Shown piece by piece: positions 42,902 through 51,575 of a DNA stretch of 64,000 nucleotides. Position 1 is the first letter of the stretch. Every line of letters begins with the position of its first letter. The notes beneath the pieces were generated by a model. That model saw only the letters and a program-made list of their open reading frames with translations, had not been told where the DNA came from and did not search any database. Made by a program: the position numbers and the translations under genes. This DNA comes from COE1 sp949066965 (GTDB lineage Bacteria > Bacillota > Clostridia > Lachnospirales > Lachnospiraceae), in the NCBI GenBank assembly GCA_949066965.1, contig CARTDA010000001.1, positions 1 to 64,000 on the forward strand. Reading direction: 5' to 3'.

Positions 42902-43465
42902 ATGTCATTAATCAATAAGGAAATCGTGGATTTCAAGGTTCAGTCGTTTGTAAATAACGAGTTCAGGGAGGTGACCAAGAAGGATGTGCTCGGAAAGTGG
43001 AGCGTGTTCTTTTTCTATCCTGCGGATTTTACGTTTATCTGTCCGACAGAGCTTGAGGATTTGGCGAACAAGTATGAGGAGTTCAAGAAAATAGGCTGTG
43101 AGATATACAGCGTTTCCTGCGACACGCATTTTGTGCACAAGGCATGGCATGATGTGTCCAAGACGATCAAAAAGATTCAGTACCCGATGCTGGCAGATCC
43201 GACCGCAGTGCTTGCGAGGGGCTTTGATGTTCTGATAGAGGAGGATGGCCTTGCAGAGCGGGGAAGCTTCATTGTCAATCCCGAGGGGAAAATTGTGGCG
43301 TACGATGTGATAGCCGGAAATGTCGGACGAAATGCCGAGGAGCTGTTCCGCCGTGTGCAGGCGTCGCAGTTCGTGGCAGAGCATGGCGACCAGGTATGCC
43401 CGGCAAAATGGCAGCCCGGTGCGGAGACATTAAAACCCAGCCTTGACCTAGTGGGACTGATTTAA
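42902..43465 (+). CDS. ahpC: Alkyl hydroperoxide reductase subunit C (peroxiredoxin)
   Basis: 187 aa. It reduces hydrogen peroxide and organic peroxides. Peroxidatic cysteine 47 in FYPADFTFICPTELEDL and resolving cysteine in VCPAKW near the C-terminus identify a typical 2-Cys AhpC. AAGGAGG precedes the ATG. The reductase gene follows 46 bases later. I could not find a PerR box in the 100 bases upstream. Confidence 0.96.
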   Translation: MSLINKEIVDFKVQSFVNNEFREVTKKDVLGKWSVFFFYPADFTFICPTELEDLANKYEEFKKIGCEIYSVSCDTHFVHKAWHDVSKTIKKIQYPMLADPTAVLARGFDVLIEEDGLAERGSFIVNPEGKIVAYDVIAGNVGRNAEELFRRVQASQFVAEHGDQVCPAKWQPGAETLKPSLDLVGLI

Positions 43466-43511
43466 TTAATAGAGAATACAATTATAATAAGGAAGGTGGG
43501 GATTGACAGGC

Positions 43512-45152
43512 ATGATGGAAACGCATGACAGATTATATGATGTGGTTGTGATAGGAGCAGGACCTGCGGGACTGTCCGCCGCAATTTATGCCGCGCGGGC
43601 AAAGTACAAGGTGCTGGTGCTGGAAAAGGACAAAATAGGCGGACAGATAACCATAACCTCCGAGATTGTAAATTATCCGGGGGTGGAGCTGTCAGGCGGC
43701 AGAGAGCTGACAGAGCACATGCGCGTACAGGCGGAAGGGTTCGGGGCAGAATTTGCCATAGCGGAAGTGCTGGACATGGAGCTTGACAAGGACAGAAAGC
43801 TTTTGCACACTACCAAGGGTGACTATGAGGCGCTCGGCGTCATCCTTGCTCCGGGCGCGAACCCCAGAAAACTTGGATTTAAGGGTGAAAAGGAGTTTCA
43901 GGGCAGGGGCGTTGCTTACTGTGCCACCTGCGACGGGGAATTTTTCACAGGGAAGGATGTCTTTGTCATAGGCGGCGGTTTTGCGGCAGTGGAGGAGGGC
44001 ATGTTCCTTACGAAATATGCCAGAAAGGTCACGATGATTGTGCGGGAGCCAGACTTCACATGTGCGAAAACCGTATCGGACAAATTAAAGGAATATGGCA
44101 ATATCGAGACCATTTTCGAGACGGAGATTCTTGAGGCGGGAGGCGAACATGCGCTGTCGTATGCCGTATTCCGCAACAATGCCACAGGGGAAACCTGGCG
44201 GTATGACGCGCCGCAGGGGGACACTTTTGGAATTTTCGTCTTTGCGGGATATGTGCCCAATACAGACTGGATAACGGACAGTGTGGAACGCGACGGACAG
44301 GGATATCTGCTTACAGACAGCAACAGGCAGACAAATGTATCTGGTGTCTTTGCAGCAGGGGATGTCTGCGTCAAAAACCTCAGACAGGTGGTGACAGCTG
44401 TGTCAGATGGGGCGGTTGCGGCGACTTCGCTTGAGAAGGCTGTCTCGGAAATTCACGCAAAACTGGGGATTCCGGACTTGTATCAAGAGCCGGCTGCGAC
44501 AAAGAAAAAAGAAGTTCAGGATAAGAAAGTATATTTTACAAAAGGCAATGGATTTATCAGCAGCGAAATCAGGCAGCAGCTGGAAGGGGTATTCTCGAAG
44601 TTTGCATCAGGCGTTACCGTCAGGGCGTGGCTGGACGATAGTTCCCTTTCCGGTGAAATCAGGGGATTTCTGAATGAACTGACAGGTATCACAGACAAGG
44701 TGGAATGGACAGAGGGGAAGGCAGACGCACCGGATATAAAACTGCCTGCGGTAGAGATATTGGACAGCGCAGGCAAAAGCAGTGGAATCTATTTCCACGG
44801 TGTGCCGGGCGGACACGAGTTTAACTCCTTTATCATTGCACTGTACAATGTGGCAGGTCCGGGACAGCAGCTTGACAGCCAGACCAGCGATAAAATCAAG
44901 GCGCTTTCCGCGGAAAAAAATATTAAAATCCTGGTTTCCCTGACGTGTACCATGTGCCCGGAGTCGGTGATGGCGGCACAGCGGATTGCGGCGGATTCCG
45001 AGCATGTCACGGCAGAGATGTTTGACCTGTCGCATTTTCCGGATTTGAAAGAACGGTACAATGTCATGAGTGTGCCTTGTATCGTAATCAATGATGATAA
45101 AATCGTGTTTGGGAAAAAGAACGTTGATGAAATGCTGGCGCTGATTGCATAA
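43512..45152 (+). CDS. AhpF-like reductase with reversed domain order
   Basis: 546 aa from ATG 43512, about 10 bases after GGAAGGTGGGG; a TTG at 43503 is closer but less likely. Residues 8-310 form a thioredoxin reductase: FAD site VVIGAGPAGLSAAIYAARA, redox pair CATC in GVAYCATCDGEFF, NADPH site GGGFAAVEEG, and AAGDV. Residues 345-546 form two thioredoxin folds like the AhpF N-terminal domain, with CTMC in SLTCTMCPESV and a cis-proline VPCIVIN. In E. coli AhpF these domains come in the opposite order. Next to ahpC it should pass NADPH/NADH electrons to AhpC. Confidence 0.88.
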   Translation: MMETHDRLYDVVVIGAGPAGLSAAIYAARAKYKVLVLEKDKIGGQITITSEIVNYPGVELSGGRELTEHMRVQAEGFGAEFAIAEVLDMELDKDRKLLHTTKGDYEALGVILAPGANPRKLGFKGEKEFQGRGVAYCATCDGEFFTGKDVFVIGGGFAAVEEGMFLTKYARKVTMIVREPDFTCAKTVSDKLKEYGNIETIFETEILEAGGEHALSYAVFRNNATGETWRYDAPQGDTFGIFVFAGYVPNTDWITDSVERDGQGYLLTDSNRQTNVSGVFAAGDVCVKNLRQVVTAVSDGAVAATSLEKAVSEIHAKLGIPDLYQEPAATKKKEVQDKKVYFTKGNGFISSEIRQQLEGVFSKFASGVTVRAWLDDSSLSGEIRGFLNELTGITDKVEWTEGKADAPDIKLPAVEILDSAGKSSGIYFHGVPGGHEFNSFIIALYNVAGPGQQLDSQTSDKIKALSAEKNIKILVSLTCTMCPESVMAAQRIAADSEHVTAEMFDLSHFPDLKERYNVMSVPCIVINDDKIVFGKKNVDEMLALIA

Positions 45153-45165
45153 GAAAAATGAAAAA

Positions 45166-45208
45166 GGGTATTCAATGTCAGAGGTAAGGACATTGGGTAT
45201 CTTTTTTT
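45166..45208 (+). terminator. Intrinsic terminator after the AhpF-like gene
   Basis: GGGTATTCAATGTC (45166-45179) pairs with GACATTGGGTATCT (45189-45202) using several G-U pairs, and the 3' side runs on as TTTTTT. Confidence 0.8.
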
Positions 45209-45232
45209 CATATGAATATTTTAGCTTTCCTC

Positions 45233-45266
45233 TTGACATATAATTGAATATATGATTAAATGTTCA
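45233..45266 (+). promoter_or_regulatory. Promoter and ArsR-type operator of the metal-efflux operon
   Basis: TTGACA (45233-45238), 17-bp spacer, TTAAAT (45256-45261). An imperfect palindrome with TGAA and TTCA ends (45245-45266) overlaps the -10, the usual site for ArsR/SmtB repressors of the CzrA/CadC type. Confidence 0.65.
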
Positions 45267-45287
45267 TATAAGAAAGGGAGTGATTGA

Positions 45288-45587
45288 TTGAAAGACACAA
45301 GGATAACAACAGAGACCATGGAGGATTTGGCAGGTGTTTTCAAGATATTCGGTGATTTTACAAGGCTCACGATTCTCTCACTGCTCATGGACAGCGGGGA
45401 AATGTGTGTGGGTGACATCGCTGAGCGGCTGAATATGACCCAGTCGGGAGTCAGTCATCAGCTGGCGCTTTTAAAACAGAGCAAGCTGGTAAAGACAAAG
45501 CGGGAGGGAAAGAGTATCTATTACTCGATTGCGGATGAGCACGTCTCGGAGATTATCCGTATCGGTATGGAACATATTTTGGAGTAA
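45288..45587 (+). CDS. ArsR/SmtB-family metal-sensing repressor
   Basis: 99 aa with a TTG start at 45288, 7 bases after GGGAG. The winged helix is plain: VFKIFGDFTRLTILSLLMDS, MCVGDIAERLNMTQSGVSHQ, LALLKQSKLVKTKREGKSIYYS. A C-terminal histidine/aspartate pair (SIADEHVSEIIRIGMEH) could form an alpha-5 metal site as in zinc or cobalt sensors. The motif at the alpha-3 site (MCVGDIAE) resembles the CVCD/CxxD region with one cysteine lost. It should repress the HMA and P1B genes that follow. Confidence 0.9.
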   Translation: MKDTRITTETMEDLAGVFKIFGDFTRLTILSLLMDSGEMCVGDIAERLNMTQSGVSHQLALLKQSKLVKTKREGKSIYYSIADEHVSEIIRIGMEHILE

Positions 45588-45624
45588 AAACATTTTTAAA
45601 AGGAAGAAAGGAAGGCAAAAAAGG

Positions 45625-45843
45625 ATGAAAAAAACGTATAAGATTGAGGTAGACTGTGCGGCATGTGCGGCAAAAATGGAGGAAGCGGCTAAGAAGACGG
45701 CAGGGGTAAAAGAGGCGACAGTCGCGTTTATGCCACAGAAAATGAAAGTCGAGTTCGAGGAGGGCGCTGACGAGTCCGCAGTCATGGCGGAGGTTTTAAA
45801 AAACTGCAAGAAGGTTGAGTCAGACTGTGAAATCTTCTTATAA
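45625..45843 (+). CDS. Stand-alone heavy-metal-associated (HMA) protein
   Basis: 72 aa from ATG 45625. The metal motif is VDCAACAAKMEEAAKK at residues 8-23, a CxxC loop in a ferredoxin-like HMA fold (strand KTYKIE, later VKEATVAFMPQKMKVEFEE). The usual GMxC start is replaced by VDC. Because the P1B ATPase downstream has no HMA domain of its own, this small protein probably delivers or senses its metal. Confidence 0.85.
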   Translation: MKKTYKIEVDCAACAAKMEEAAKKTAGVKEATVAFMPQKMKVEFEEGADESAVMAEVLKNCKKVESDCEIFL

Positions 45844-45859
45844 CATAAAATTACATATC

Positions 45860-45893
45860 AAATGGCTCCGCGTGAAATGCGGGAGCCATTTTG
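45860..45893 (+). terminator. Hairpin between the HMA and P1B ATPase genes
   Basis: AAATGGCTCC (45860-45869) pairs with GGAGCCATTT (45882-45891), then TT. It probably lowers read-through into the ATPase gene. Confidence 0.6.
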
Positions 45894-45999
45894 CGACTAC
45901 CGTGTGTATGCATAAACTGCTGCTGTTTACGCCTTTAAGAGCCAAAAGTGTGCCAATATCAGGTGGGGCGTGAACAGTAACTGGAAAGGATGTGAAAAT

Positions 46000-47862
46000 A
46001 TGACAAAGAAGCAGAAGAAAGTTTTGATTCGAATTATGATTTCGGCAGTCCTGGTTGTGGTGTTTGGGCTTTTGCCGGTGGAGGATGGATATCTCCGGCT
46101 GGCGCTGTTTCTGGTTCCATACCTGATTATCGGGTATGATATTTTAAGAAAGGCTGTGCTTGGGATTTTCAATGGGCAGGTGTTTGATGAAAATTTCCTG
46201 ATGGCGCTTGCGACAGTAGGTGCCATTATTCTTGGGGAATACACAGAGGGAACGGCTGTCATGCTTTTTTACCAGATAGGGGAGCTGTTCCAGGGCTATG
46301 CGGTGGGAAAGAGCCGCAGAAACATCTCGGCGCTGATGGATATCCGCCCTGATTATGCCAATATCGAGCAGGATGGGGAGCTGGAACAGATTGATCCCGA
46401 TGATGTGGAAATCGGAACAATCATTGTCGTGCAGCCGGGTGAAAAAGTGCCGATAGACGGAGTTGTCGTAAGCGGGTCTTCCACACTCAACACAAGTGCA
46501 CTCACAGGGGAGAGCCTCCCGCGGGAAGTCGGCGAGGGGGACGATGTCATCAGTGGATGTGTCAATCTGTCAGGGCTTCTGCGCATAGAGACAACAAAGG
46601 AATTTGGCGAGTCCACTGTGTCAAAGATACTGGATCTGGTGGAAAATTCCAGCATGAAAAAATCAAAATCAGAGAATTTTATCACCAGGTTTGCCAGATA
46701 TTATACACCGGCTGTCTGTTTGGGCGCACTGGCGCTTGCCATACTGCCGCCGCTTGCCAATATGGTCATGGGAAATCCTGCGAACTGGTCACAGTGGGTC
46801 ATCAGGGCGCTCACGACACTTGTCATCAGCTGTCCGTGTGCGCTGGTCATTTCCATACCGCTCAGTTTTTTTGGCGGGATTGGCGGTGCGTCCGCACAGG
46901 GGGTACTTGTAAAAGGCTCCAATTATCTCGAGGCGCTTTCCGAGACGAAGTATGTCGTGTGTGACAAGACAGGCACACTGACGAAAGGCGTTTTTGAAGT
47001 GACGCACATTGAGCCGGCGGAGGGGGTATCGCCTGACACGCTTCTGGAGGCAGCTGCCTGTGCGGAGAGTTATTCCGGGCACCCGATTAGCAGGAGTCTG
47101 AAAGAGGCATATGGAAAACCGGTGGATGCATCGCGGGTTTCGGATGTGGAGGAAATCAGCGGACATGGGGTATCGGCTGTCATTGACGGCAGAAAAGTGT
47201 CCGCTGGAAACGCCAGGCTGATGAAAAGACTGGGGATTTCCTATACAAAGCCACAGAAAACAGGAACCGAGGTTCATGTGGCAATTGATGGAAATTATGC
47301 AGGATATATCCTGATATCGGACGTGGTGAAGCCAAATGCAAAGGAGGCAGTGGCAGGGCTGAAGGCAGCAGGCGTCCGGCAGGTGGTCATGCTGACCGGA
47401 GATGCAGCGAATGTAGCGGAGGCGGTGGCGGCAGAGCTTGGCGTGGATGTCGTAAAGAGCGAGCTGCTTCCGGCAGACAAGGTTGCGGAGGTGGAACGCC
47501 TGCTGGCGGAGAAAGGCGGGAAGGAACGGCTGGCTTTTGTCGGGGACGGCATCAACGATGCGCCGGTGCTCTCGCGGGCGGATATCGGTATTGCGATGGG
47601 GGCGCTTGGCTCGGACGCAGCGATTGAGGCGGCAGACATTGTTCTGATGGATGATGACCCGGTAAAGATTGCCACAGCCATGAAAATATCCAGGAAGACG
47701 CTGGGGATTGTGCACCAGAATATTGTGTTTGCACTTGCCGTAAAATTTGCGTGCCTTGCGCTGGGGGCGGTAGGCTTTGTAAATATGTGGTGGGCGATTT
47801 TTGCAGATGTGGGCGTGATGATTATTGCGGTTTTAAATGCTACAAGGACGCTGAAGTCCTGA
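46000..47862 (+). CDS. Heavy-metal P1B-type ATPase (zinc/cadmium/lead class)
   Basis: 620 aa from ATG 46000 (AAAGGATG upstream). It pumps divalent soft metals out of the cell using ATP. Motifs: SALTGESLP actuator, the metal-binding SCPCAL in membrane helix 6, phosphorylation site DKTGTLTKG, HP motif SGHPISR, GDGINDAPVLSRAD hinge, and a final helix pair with the GFVNMWWAIFADVGVM region. No N-terminal HMA or histidine-rich domain is present. CPC with the ArsR-type repressor fits the ZntA/CadA class rather than copper. Confidence 0.93.
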   Translation: MTKKQKKVLIRIMISAVLVVVFGLLPVEDGYLRLALFLVPYLIIGYDILRKAVLGIFNGQVFDENFLMALATVGAIILGEYTEGTAVMLFYQIGELFQGYAVGKSRRNISALMDIRPDYANIEQDGELEQIDPDDVEIGTIIVVQPGEKVPIDGVVVSGSSTLNTSALTGESLPREVGEGDDVISGCVNLSGLLRIETTKEFGESTVSKILDLVENSSMKKSKSENFITRFARYYTPAVCLGALALAILPPLANMVMGNPANWSQWVIRALTTLVISCPCALVISIPLSFFGGIGGASAQGVLVKGSNYLEALSETKYVVCDKTGTLTKGVFEVTHIEPAEGVSPDTLLEAAACAESYSGHPISRSLKEAYGKPVDASRVSDVEEISGHGVSAVIDGRKVSAGNARLMKRLGISYTKPQKTGTEVHVAIDGNYAGYILISDVVKPNAKEAVAGLKAAGVRQVVMLTGDAANVAEAVAAELGVDVVKSELLPADKVAEVERLLAEKGGKERLAFVGDGINDAPVLSRADIGIAMGALGSDAAIEAADIVLMDDDPVKIATAMKISRKTLGIVHQNIVFALAVKFACLALGAVGFVNMWWAIFADVGVMIIAVLNATRTLKS

Positions 47863-47888
47863 CATGTTTCATTTGGACATCCATGTGC

Positions 47889-47998
47889 AATCGGGCAGGG
47901 AAGACTTTCCCTCACAATCGAGTAGGGGAATGACCTTCTCCACTACTCGCCGCGCGCCCCATGCGTCGCCTTAGCGACATACTTCCTCTGCATGGGGC
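47889..47998 (-). repeat. Double-hairpin interspersed repeat, copy 3
   Basis: Read on the minus strand, GCCCCATGC and GCATGGGGC form a perfect 9-bp outer stem around GTCGC-TAAG-GCGAC, so the inner stem keeps pairing despite a base change relative to copies 1 and 2. The second hairpin CGAGTAG/CTACTCG follows, then a GGGAAAGTCTTCCC hairpin. On that strand the element directly follows the terminator at 48011-48043. Confidence 0.75.
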
Positions 47999-48010
47999 TG
48001 CGCATAAATA

Positions 48011-48043
48011 AAAAAGAACAGACTACATGCCTGTTCTTTTTTT
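48011..48043. terminator. Intrinsic terminator-like hairpin next to repeat copy 3
   Basis: AAAAAGAACAG (48011-48021) pairs with CTGTTCTTTTT (48031-48041). T-runs exist on both sides, so it can act in both directions. From 48044 to 48230 the DNA is AT-rich with a possible weak promoter but no gene. Confidence 0.8.
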
Positions 48044-48230
48044 GCCATTTATGGTGCATATATGTACATGGATATATAAAGAAACTTATATATTATGGAT
48101 GAATCTAAACATTTGCGTGTATTTTGTTGAAAGTTTATATTGCACAAGACACATAGTTAATAGTAAAATAGAAAATAACTGTTCAGGTCTTTTTGCAGTA
48201 TATGCGATAAAATGTAACACGGAGTTGGAT

Positions 48231-49568
48231 ATGTATATATATATTTCACATTCAGATAAAAATGAACATACAGCCAGAAAAATATGCGAGATGCTGGAAT
48301 CCAATGGGCATACGTGTATATACGCGCCGCAGGGCAGTATCGCTGACCGCAGGTGCGATGTGCTGCTATTGATACTTTCCAATGCCTCCAACAGTTCGGA
48401 GACCGTGCTGAGGGAGATTGAGTATGCGGTCAGCCATTGTGTTCCTACACTGGTCTATCAGGTTGAGGATGTCAGACTGAGCAAACCGCTTGAATATTTT
48501 TTGATGTCAAACCAGTGGATTGTGGGTAAGGACACGGACAATTATGAGAAAATTCTGGAGGGTATCAAAAATATTGAGGACAACTGTTCCCGGGAAAGTG
48601 CGTATGGCAGTGGGGATGATGGGGGAAAGGACGTAAGCCGGTCTGGTTTTGCTGGGGGATATAAGGTTCATGGCAGGAACAGGGACAGGAGGAAGCGTGT
48701 TCTTGAGCTGATAGAATTCATTGCAATTGCAGCGATATGCCTTGCCATGTTTTTTCATGAAAGAGGCGCCCGCGTGTCATTTGAAAAGGGTGGTACGGTT
48801 GTGTTTGGCACATATCTTGGGGAACCGATTGAATGGCGGGTACTTAAGTCTGATGAGAATGGAACGGCTACACTGATTTCCGAATATATTCTGACGAACA
48901 AGGCATTTGATGTGCCGGATAGCGGCAGCTACAATATGGATGAAGGGAATGATTACTGGAGTATCACTGAGACGGAGGCAGACCGGAATCTGGAATTACA
49001 GGAGTATGTGCGCGGGAGCAGCCGCTGGGCGACTTCGGATATCAGGACATGGCTGAATTCGGATGAGGAAAATGTGACCTACGAGGGAATCGGGCCTGTC
49101 GCCAGCGCAACGTCAGACAAAAAGAACGGATATGCAAATGAGGAGGGTTTTTTATTTGGCTTTACCGAGCAGGAGAAGGCGGCAATCGTGCCCACCACAA
49201 ATATCACGAAGGGGAATGCCCTGGATAAGGAACCGGTGGGGAGCACGGATCTGGTATGGCTGCTTTCGCAGGAGGAGCTGCTGTGGCTTAAGGATGCGGA
49301 CGTCAGGCTGTATGTAAAACCCACGGAGCAGGCAATTGAGCAGGATCAGACAAACTATTACAATGTGTTTTCCCTGGTATACGGGGTGGAGGAGTATTAC
49401 TGGTGGCTGCGGGATCCCGTGGCGAACAAGTCAAGCAAATGTTATCTGGTGGACAACGGCTATACCGCGGAGCTGTTACAGATGACAGAGGCTGGCGTGA
49501 GCGGATTCGGGGTGCGTCCCGTGATAAGGGTGAACACAAAAAAGATAAAAAACATTACACATAATTGA
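48231..49568 (+). CDS. Membrane TIR-like and DUF6273 protein
   Basis: 445 aa from ATG 48231 (GGAG 6 bases upstream). Residues 1-115 match a TIR domain: MYIYISHSDKNEHTARKICE, HTCIYAPQ, and SNASNSSETVLREIEYAVSH, then VEDVRLSKPLEYFLMSNQWI. The glutamate in LREIE (62) fits the catalytic position of NADase TIRs, but roughly a dozen residues between APQ and RCDVLL that normally form helix B are missing. A linker and one membrane helix (158-176) follow. Residues 183-445 form a DUF6273 domain (FGTYLGEPIEWRVLKSDENG ... WWLRDP ... GVRPVI), outside the cell if the N-terminus is cytoplasmic. The LytTR regulator and kinase genes follow at once. Confidence 0.82.
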   Translation: MYIYISHSDKNEHTARKICEMLESNGHTCIYAPQGSIADRRCDVLLLILSNASNSSETVLREIEYAVSHCVPTLVYQVEDVRLSKPLEYFLMSNQWIVGKDTDNYEKILEGIKNIEDNCSRESAYGSGDDGGKDVSRSGFAGGYKVHGRNRDRRKRVLELIEFIAIAAICLAMFFHERGARVSFEKGGTVVFGTYLGEPIEWRVLKSDENGTATLISEYILTNKAFDVPDSGSYNMDEGNDYWSITETEADRNLELQEYVRGSSRWATSDIRTWLNSDEENVTYEGIGPVASATSDKKNGYANEEGFLFGFTEQEKAAIVPTTNITKGNALDKEPVGSTDLVWLLSQEELLWLKDADVRLYVKPTEQAIEQDQTNYYNVFSLVYGVEEYYWWLRDPVANKSSKCYLVDNGYTAELLQMTEAGVSGFGVRPVIRVNTKKIKNITHN

Positions 49569-49582
49569 AAGGCATGATAGAT

Positions 49583-50302
49583 ATGTACAATATAGGTATT
49601 TGCGACGATGAGAAGGATACATGTGCGCAGATAGCAGATATGGTATACGAGTATGGCAGAAAGGAAAATGTGGAAATCATGGTTTCGGTATGGAACACAG
49701 GGGAGGCGCTCTACCAGGATCTGGCGGACAAGAAACCCATTGACTTGCTTTTCCTGGACATTGAGCTGGTTTCCACAAGTGGCATACAGATTGGGAAGCG
49801 TATTCGGAACGAGCTGGAAAATCCAGACATCAGCATAGCATATATATCCTCAAAAAGCAGCTATGCACTGGAACTTTTCAAGATTCATCCGATAGATTTT
49901 TTGATAAAACCGGTGAGTGCGCAGGATATCTGGGACACAATTGATGAGGCACTGCGCCTGTACCATCGGGGCAATACTGTTTTTGAGTACAAGGCAAACG
50001 GCTACAGCTGCAGGCTTCCCCATAAATATATTATCTATTTTTATAGTGAGAACAAGAAGATCAATATGGTGACGAAGGATTCGACAGTACAGTTTACGGG
50101 CAAGATAAAGGATATTATCGTGATATTGCCGGAGTGCTTCATCCAGATACATCAGTCTTATATTATTAATATGAATTACATCAGCGAATGCAGCTATGAG
50201 ACTGTAAAAATGAGCGGAGGTGTCGAGCTGAATATCAGTCAGCCCTACAGAAAGATGGTAAGAAAATCCATTATGGATTACGCATGGGGACAGGATGATT
50301 AA
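49583..50302 (+). CDS. LytTR-family response regulator
   Basis: 239 aa from ATG 49583, 10 bases after AAAGG. The receiver has GICDDEKDTC and the phospho-aspartate in LLFLDIEL (near 62), then the switch lysine in FLIKPVS. The C-terminal LytTR DNA-binding domain spans about 133-235 (YIIYFYSENKKINMV, FIQIHQSYIINMNYI). Regulators of this type (AgrA, VirR, ComE) bind direct repeats spaced by about two helical turns. It sits between a TIR-DUF6273 protein and a GHKL kinase, with only 2 bases before the kinase gene. Confidence 0.92.
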   Translation: MYNIGICDDEKDTCAQIADMVYEYGRKENVEIMVSVWNTGEALYQDLADKKPIDLLFLDIELVSTSGIQIGKRIRNELENPDISIAYISSKSSYALELFKIHPIDFLIKPVSAQDIWDTIDEALRLYHRGNTVFEYKANGYSCRLPHKYIIYFYSENKKINMVTKDSTVQFTGKIKDIIVILPECFIQIHQSYIINMNYISECSYETVKMSGGVELNISQPYRKMVRKSIMDYAWGQDD

Positions 50303-50304
50303 AA

Positions 50305-51561
50305 ATGTTGTTTTTACAGATTGCGATATTATATATTGTATACAGATATATGCATTGCTTTTTTGACACGGCGCAGGTGAGGAAGTCAACGGAACTGGCG
50401 GCATATGGTTTCTATTTCATAACGGTCTGGCTGGTCAGCAGTCAATATGGCAAGTCGGTAATCAGCTTTGCGGCGGGCATGGTTTTTATTTTTCTGCTTA
50501 CACAGATTTATCCCGGAAAACAGGGGAAAAAACTGGTTGCTGCATTTTTGCTTCAGGGAATGAACATACTCTGCGAGGTCGCTGCGCTGTATCTGGTGTA
50601 TGACAGGGATGGTAGCGGTCCGGAAGTATATTACCTGATGTTCCTGCTGATGTTTGTGTGCGAACGCATCATAGAAAAGTTTGGCATCAGGAACATGCGG
50701 GAGAGCACGGCGCTAAAGCATTGGGACTTGCTGATATTCCTGCCGATTATCACGGTCGCCGTGCTGTTTATCATGCTCTCTGCGGATATTGGCAATCAAT
50801 ATGTGGGCGTGACTGTCAGCATCGGCATGATTTTACTGAACCTGATTGTGTTCTACATCTGCGACGAGCTTGTCGGTGCATACACCCGCCTGGAGGAGAG
50901 CGCGCTGGTTGAGCGGCAGCTTGAGAGCTACTCGAACCAGCTGGATGTCATCATGAAGTCGGAGGAAAAAGTAAGGGGGCTGCGCCATGATTTAAAACAC
51001 CATCTCAGCGAGATACTGATGATGGCAGATGCGGACAGGACGACTGAAATCAAGGATTATGTCAGGGACATGCAGGTGTATATGACTTATGAGAGAGAGT
51101 ATGCAAGCAGCGGTAATACAGACATTGACAGCCTGATTAACCTGATGCTTGACAAGGCAAAAAGCGAGCTGAAAAGCGTGAAGTGCAAGGTGAGTGTCCC
51201 GCAGGAACTTGATATTCCGTCGTTTGACTGGAATATCATTCTCGGAAACCTGCTGGACAATGCGATATCTGCCGCGAGAAATTCAGGAGACAAAATTCTG
51301 CACATTAAAATCAACTATCAGAGGGGCATCCTTTTTATTCATATTAAAAACAGTTATGACGGTGACTTGGTGCGGGTAGATGGCCGATATATTACAACAA
51401 AGAATTATGACAGGACGGACAGGGCACAGAATCATGGAATGGGCATTAAAAATGTGAAGAGGATTGTGGAAAAATACAAGGGAACCACGGAAATCAGTGA
51501 TGAGAATGGGGTTTTTGACGTCCGGATTCTGATGTATGTCTCCATTAAAAAGGAGTGCTGA
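50305..51561 (+). CDS. AgrC-like sensor histidine kinase (GHKL type)
   Basis: 418 aa. Six membrane helices occupy about 1-195. The dimerisation region has the phospho-histidine in KVRGLRHDLKHHLSEIL (near 229), and the GHKL ATPase domain has LGNLLDNAISAARN and HGMGIKNVKRIVEKY. This is the peptide- or lipid-sensing AgrC/VirS class that works with LytTR regulators. No signal peptide gene such as agrD or agrB is next to it; the extracellular DUF6273 protein could be the signal partner, which is an inference. Confidence 0.9.
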   Translation: MLFLQIAILYIVYRYMHCFFDTAQVRKSTELAAYGFYFITVWLVSSQYGKSVISFAAGMVFIFLLTQIYPGKQGKKLVAAFLLQGMNILCEVAALYLVYDRDGSGPEVYYLMFLLMFVCERIIEKFGIRNMRESTALKHWDLLIFLPIITVAVLFIMLSADIGNQYVGVTVSIGMILLNLIVFYICDELVGAYTRLEESALVERQLESYSNQLDVIMKSEEKVRGLRHDLKHHLSEILMMADADRTTEIKDYVRDMQVYMTYEREYASSGNTDIDSLINLMLDKAKSELKSVKCKVSVPQELDIPSFDWNIILGNLLDNAISAARNSGDKILHIKINYQRGILFIHIKNSYDGDLVRVDGRYITTKNYDRTDRAQNHGMGIKNVKRIVEKYKGTTEISDENGVFDVRILMYVSIKKEC

Positions 51562-51575
51562 TGCCAAAAACAACG

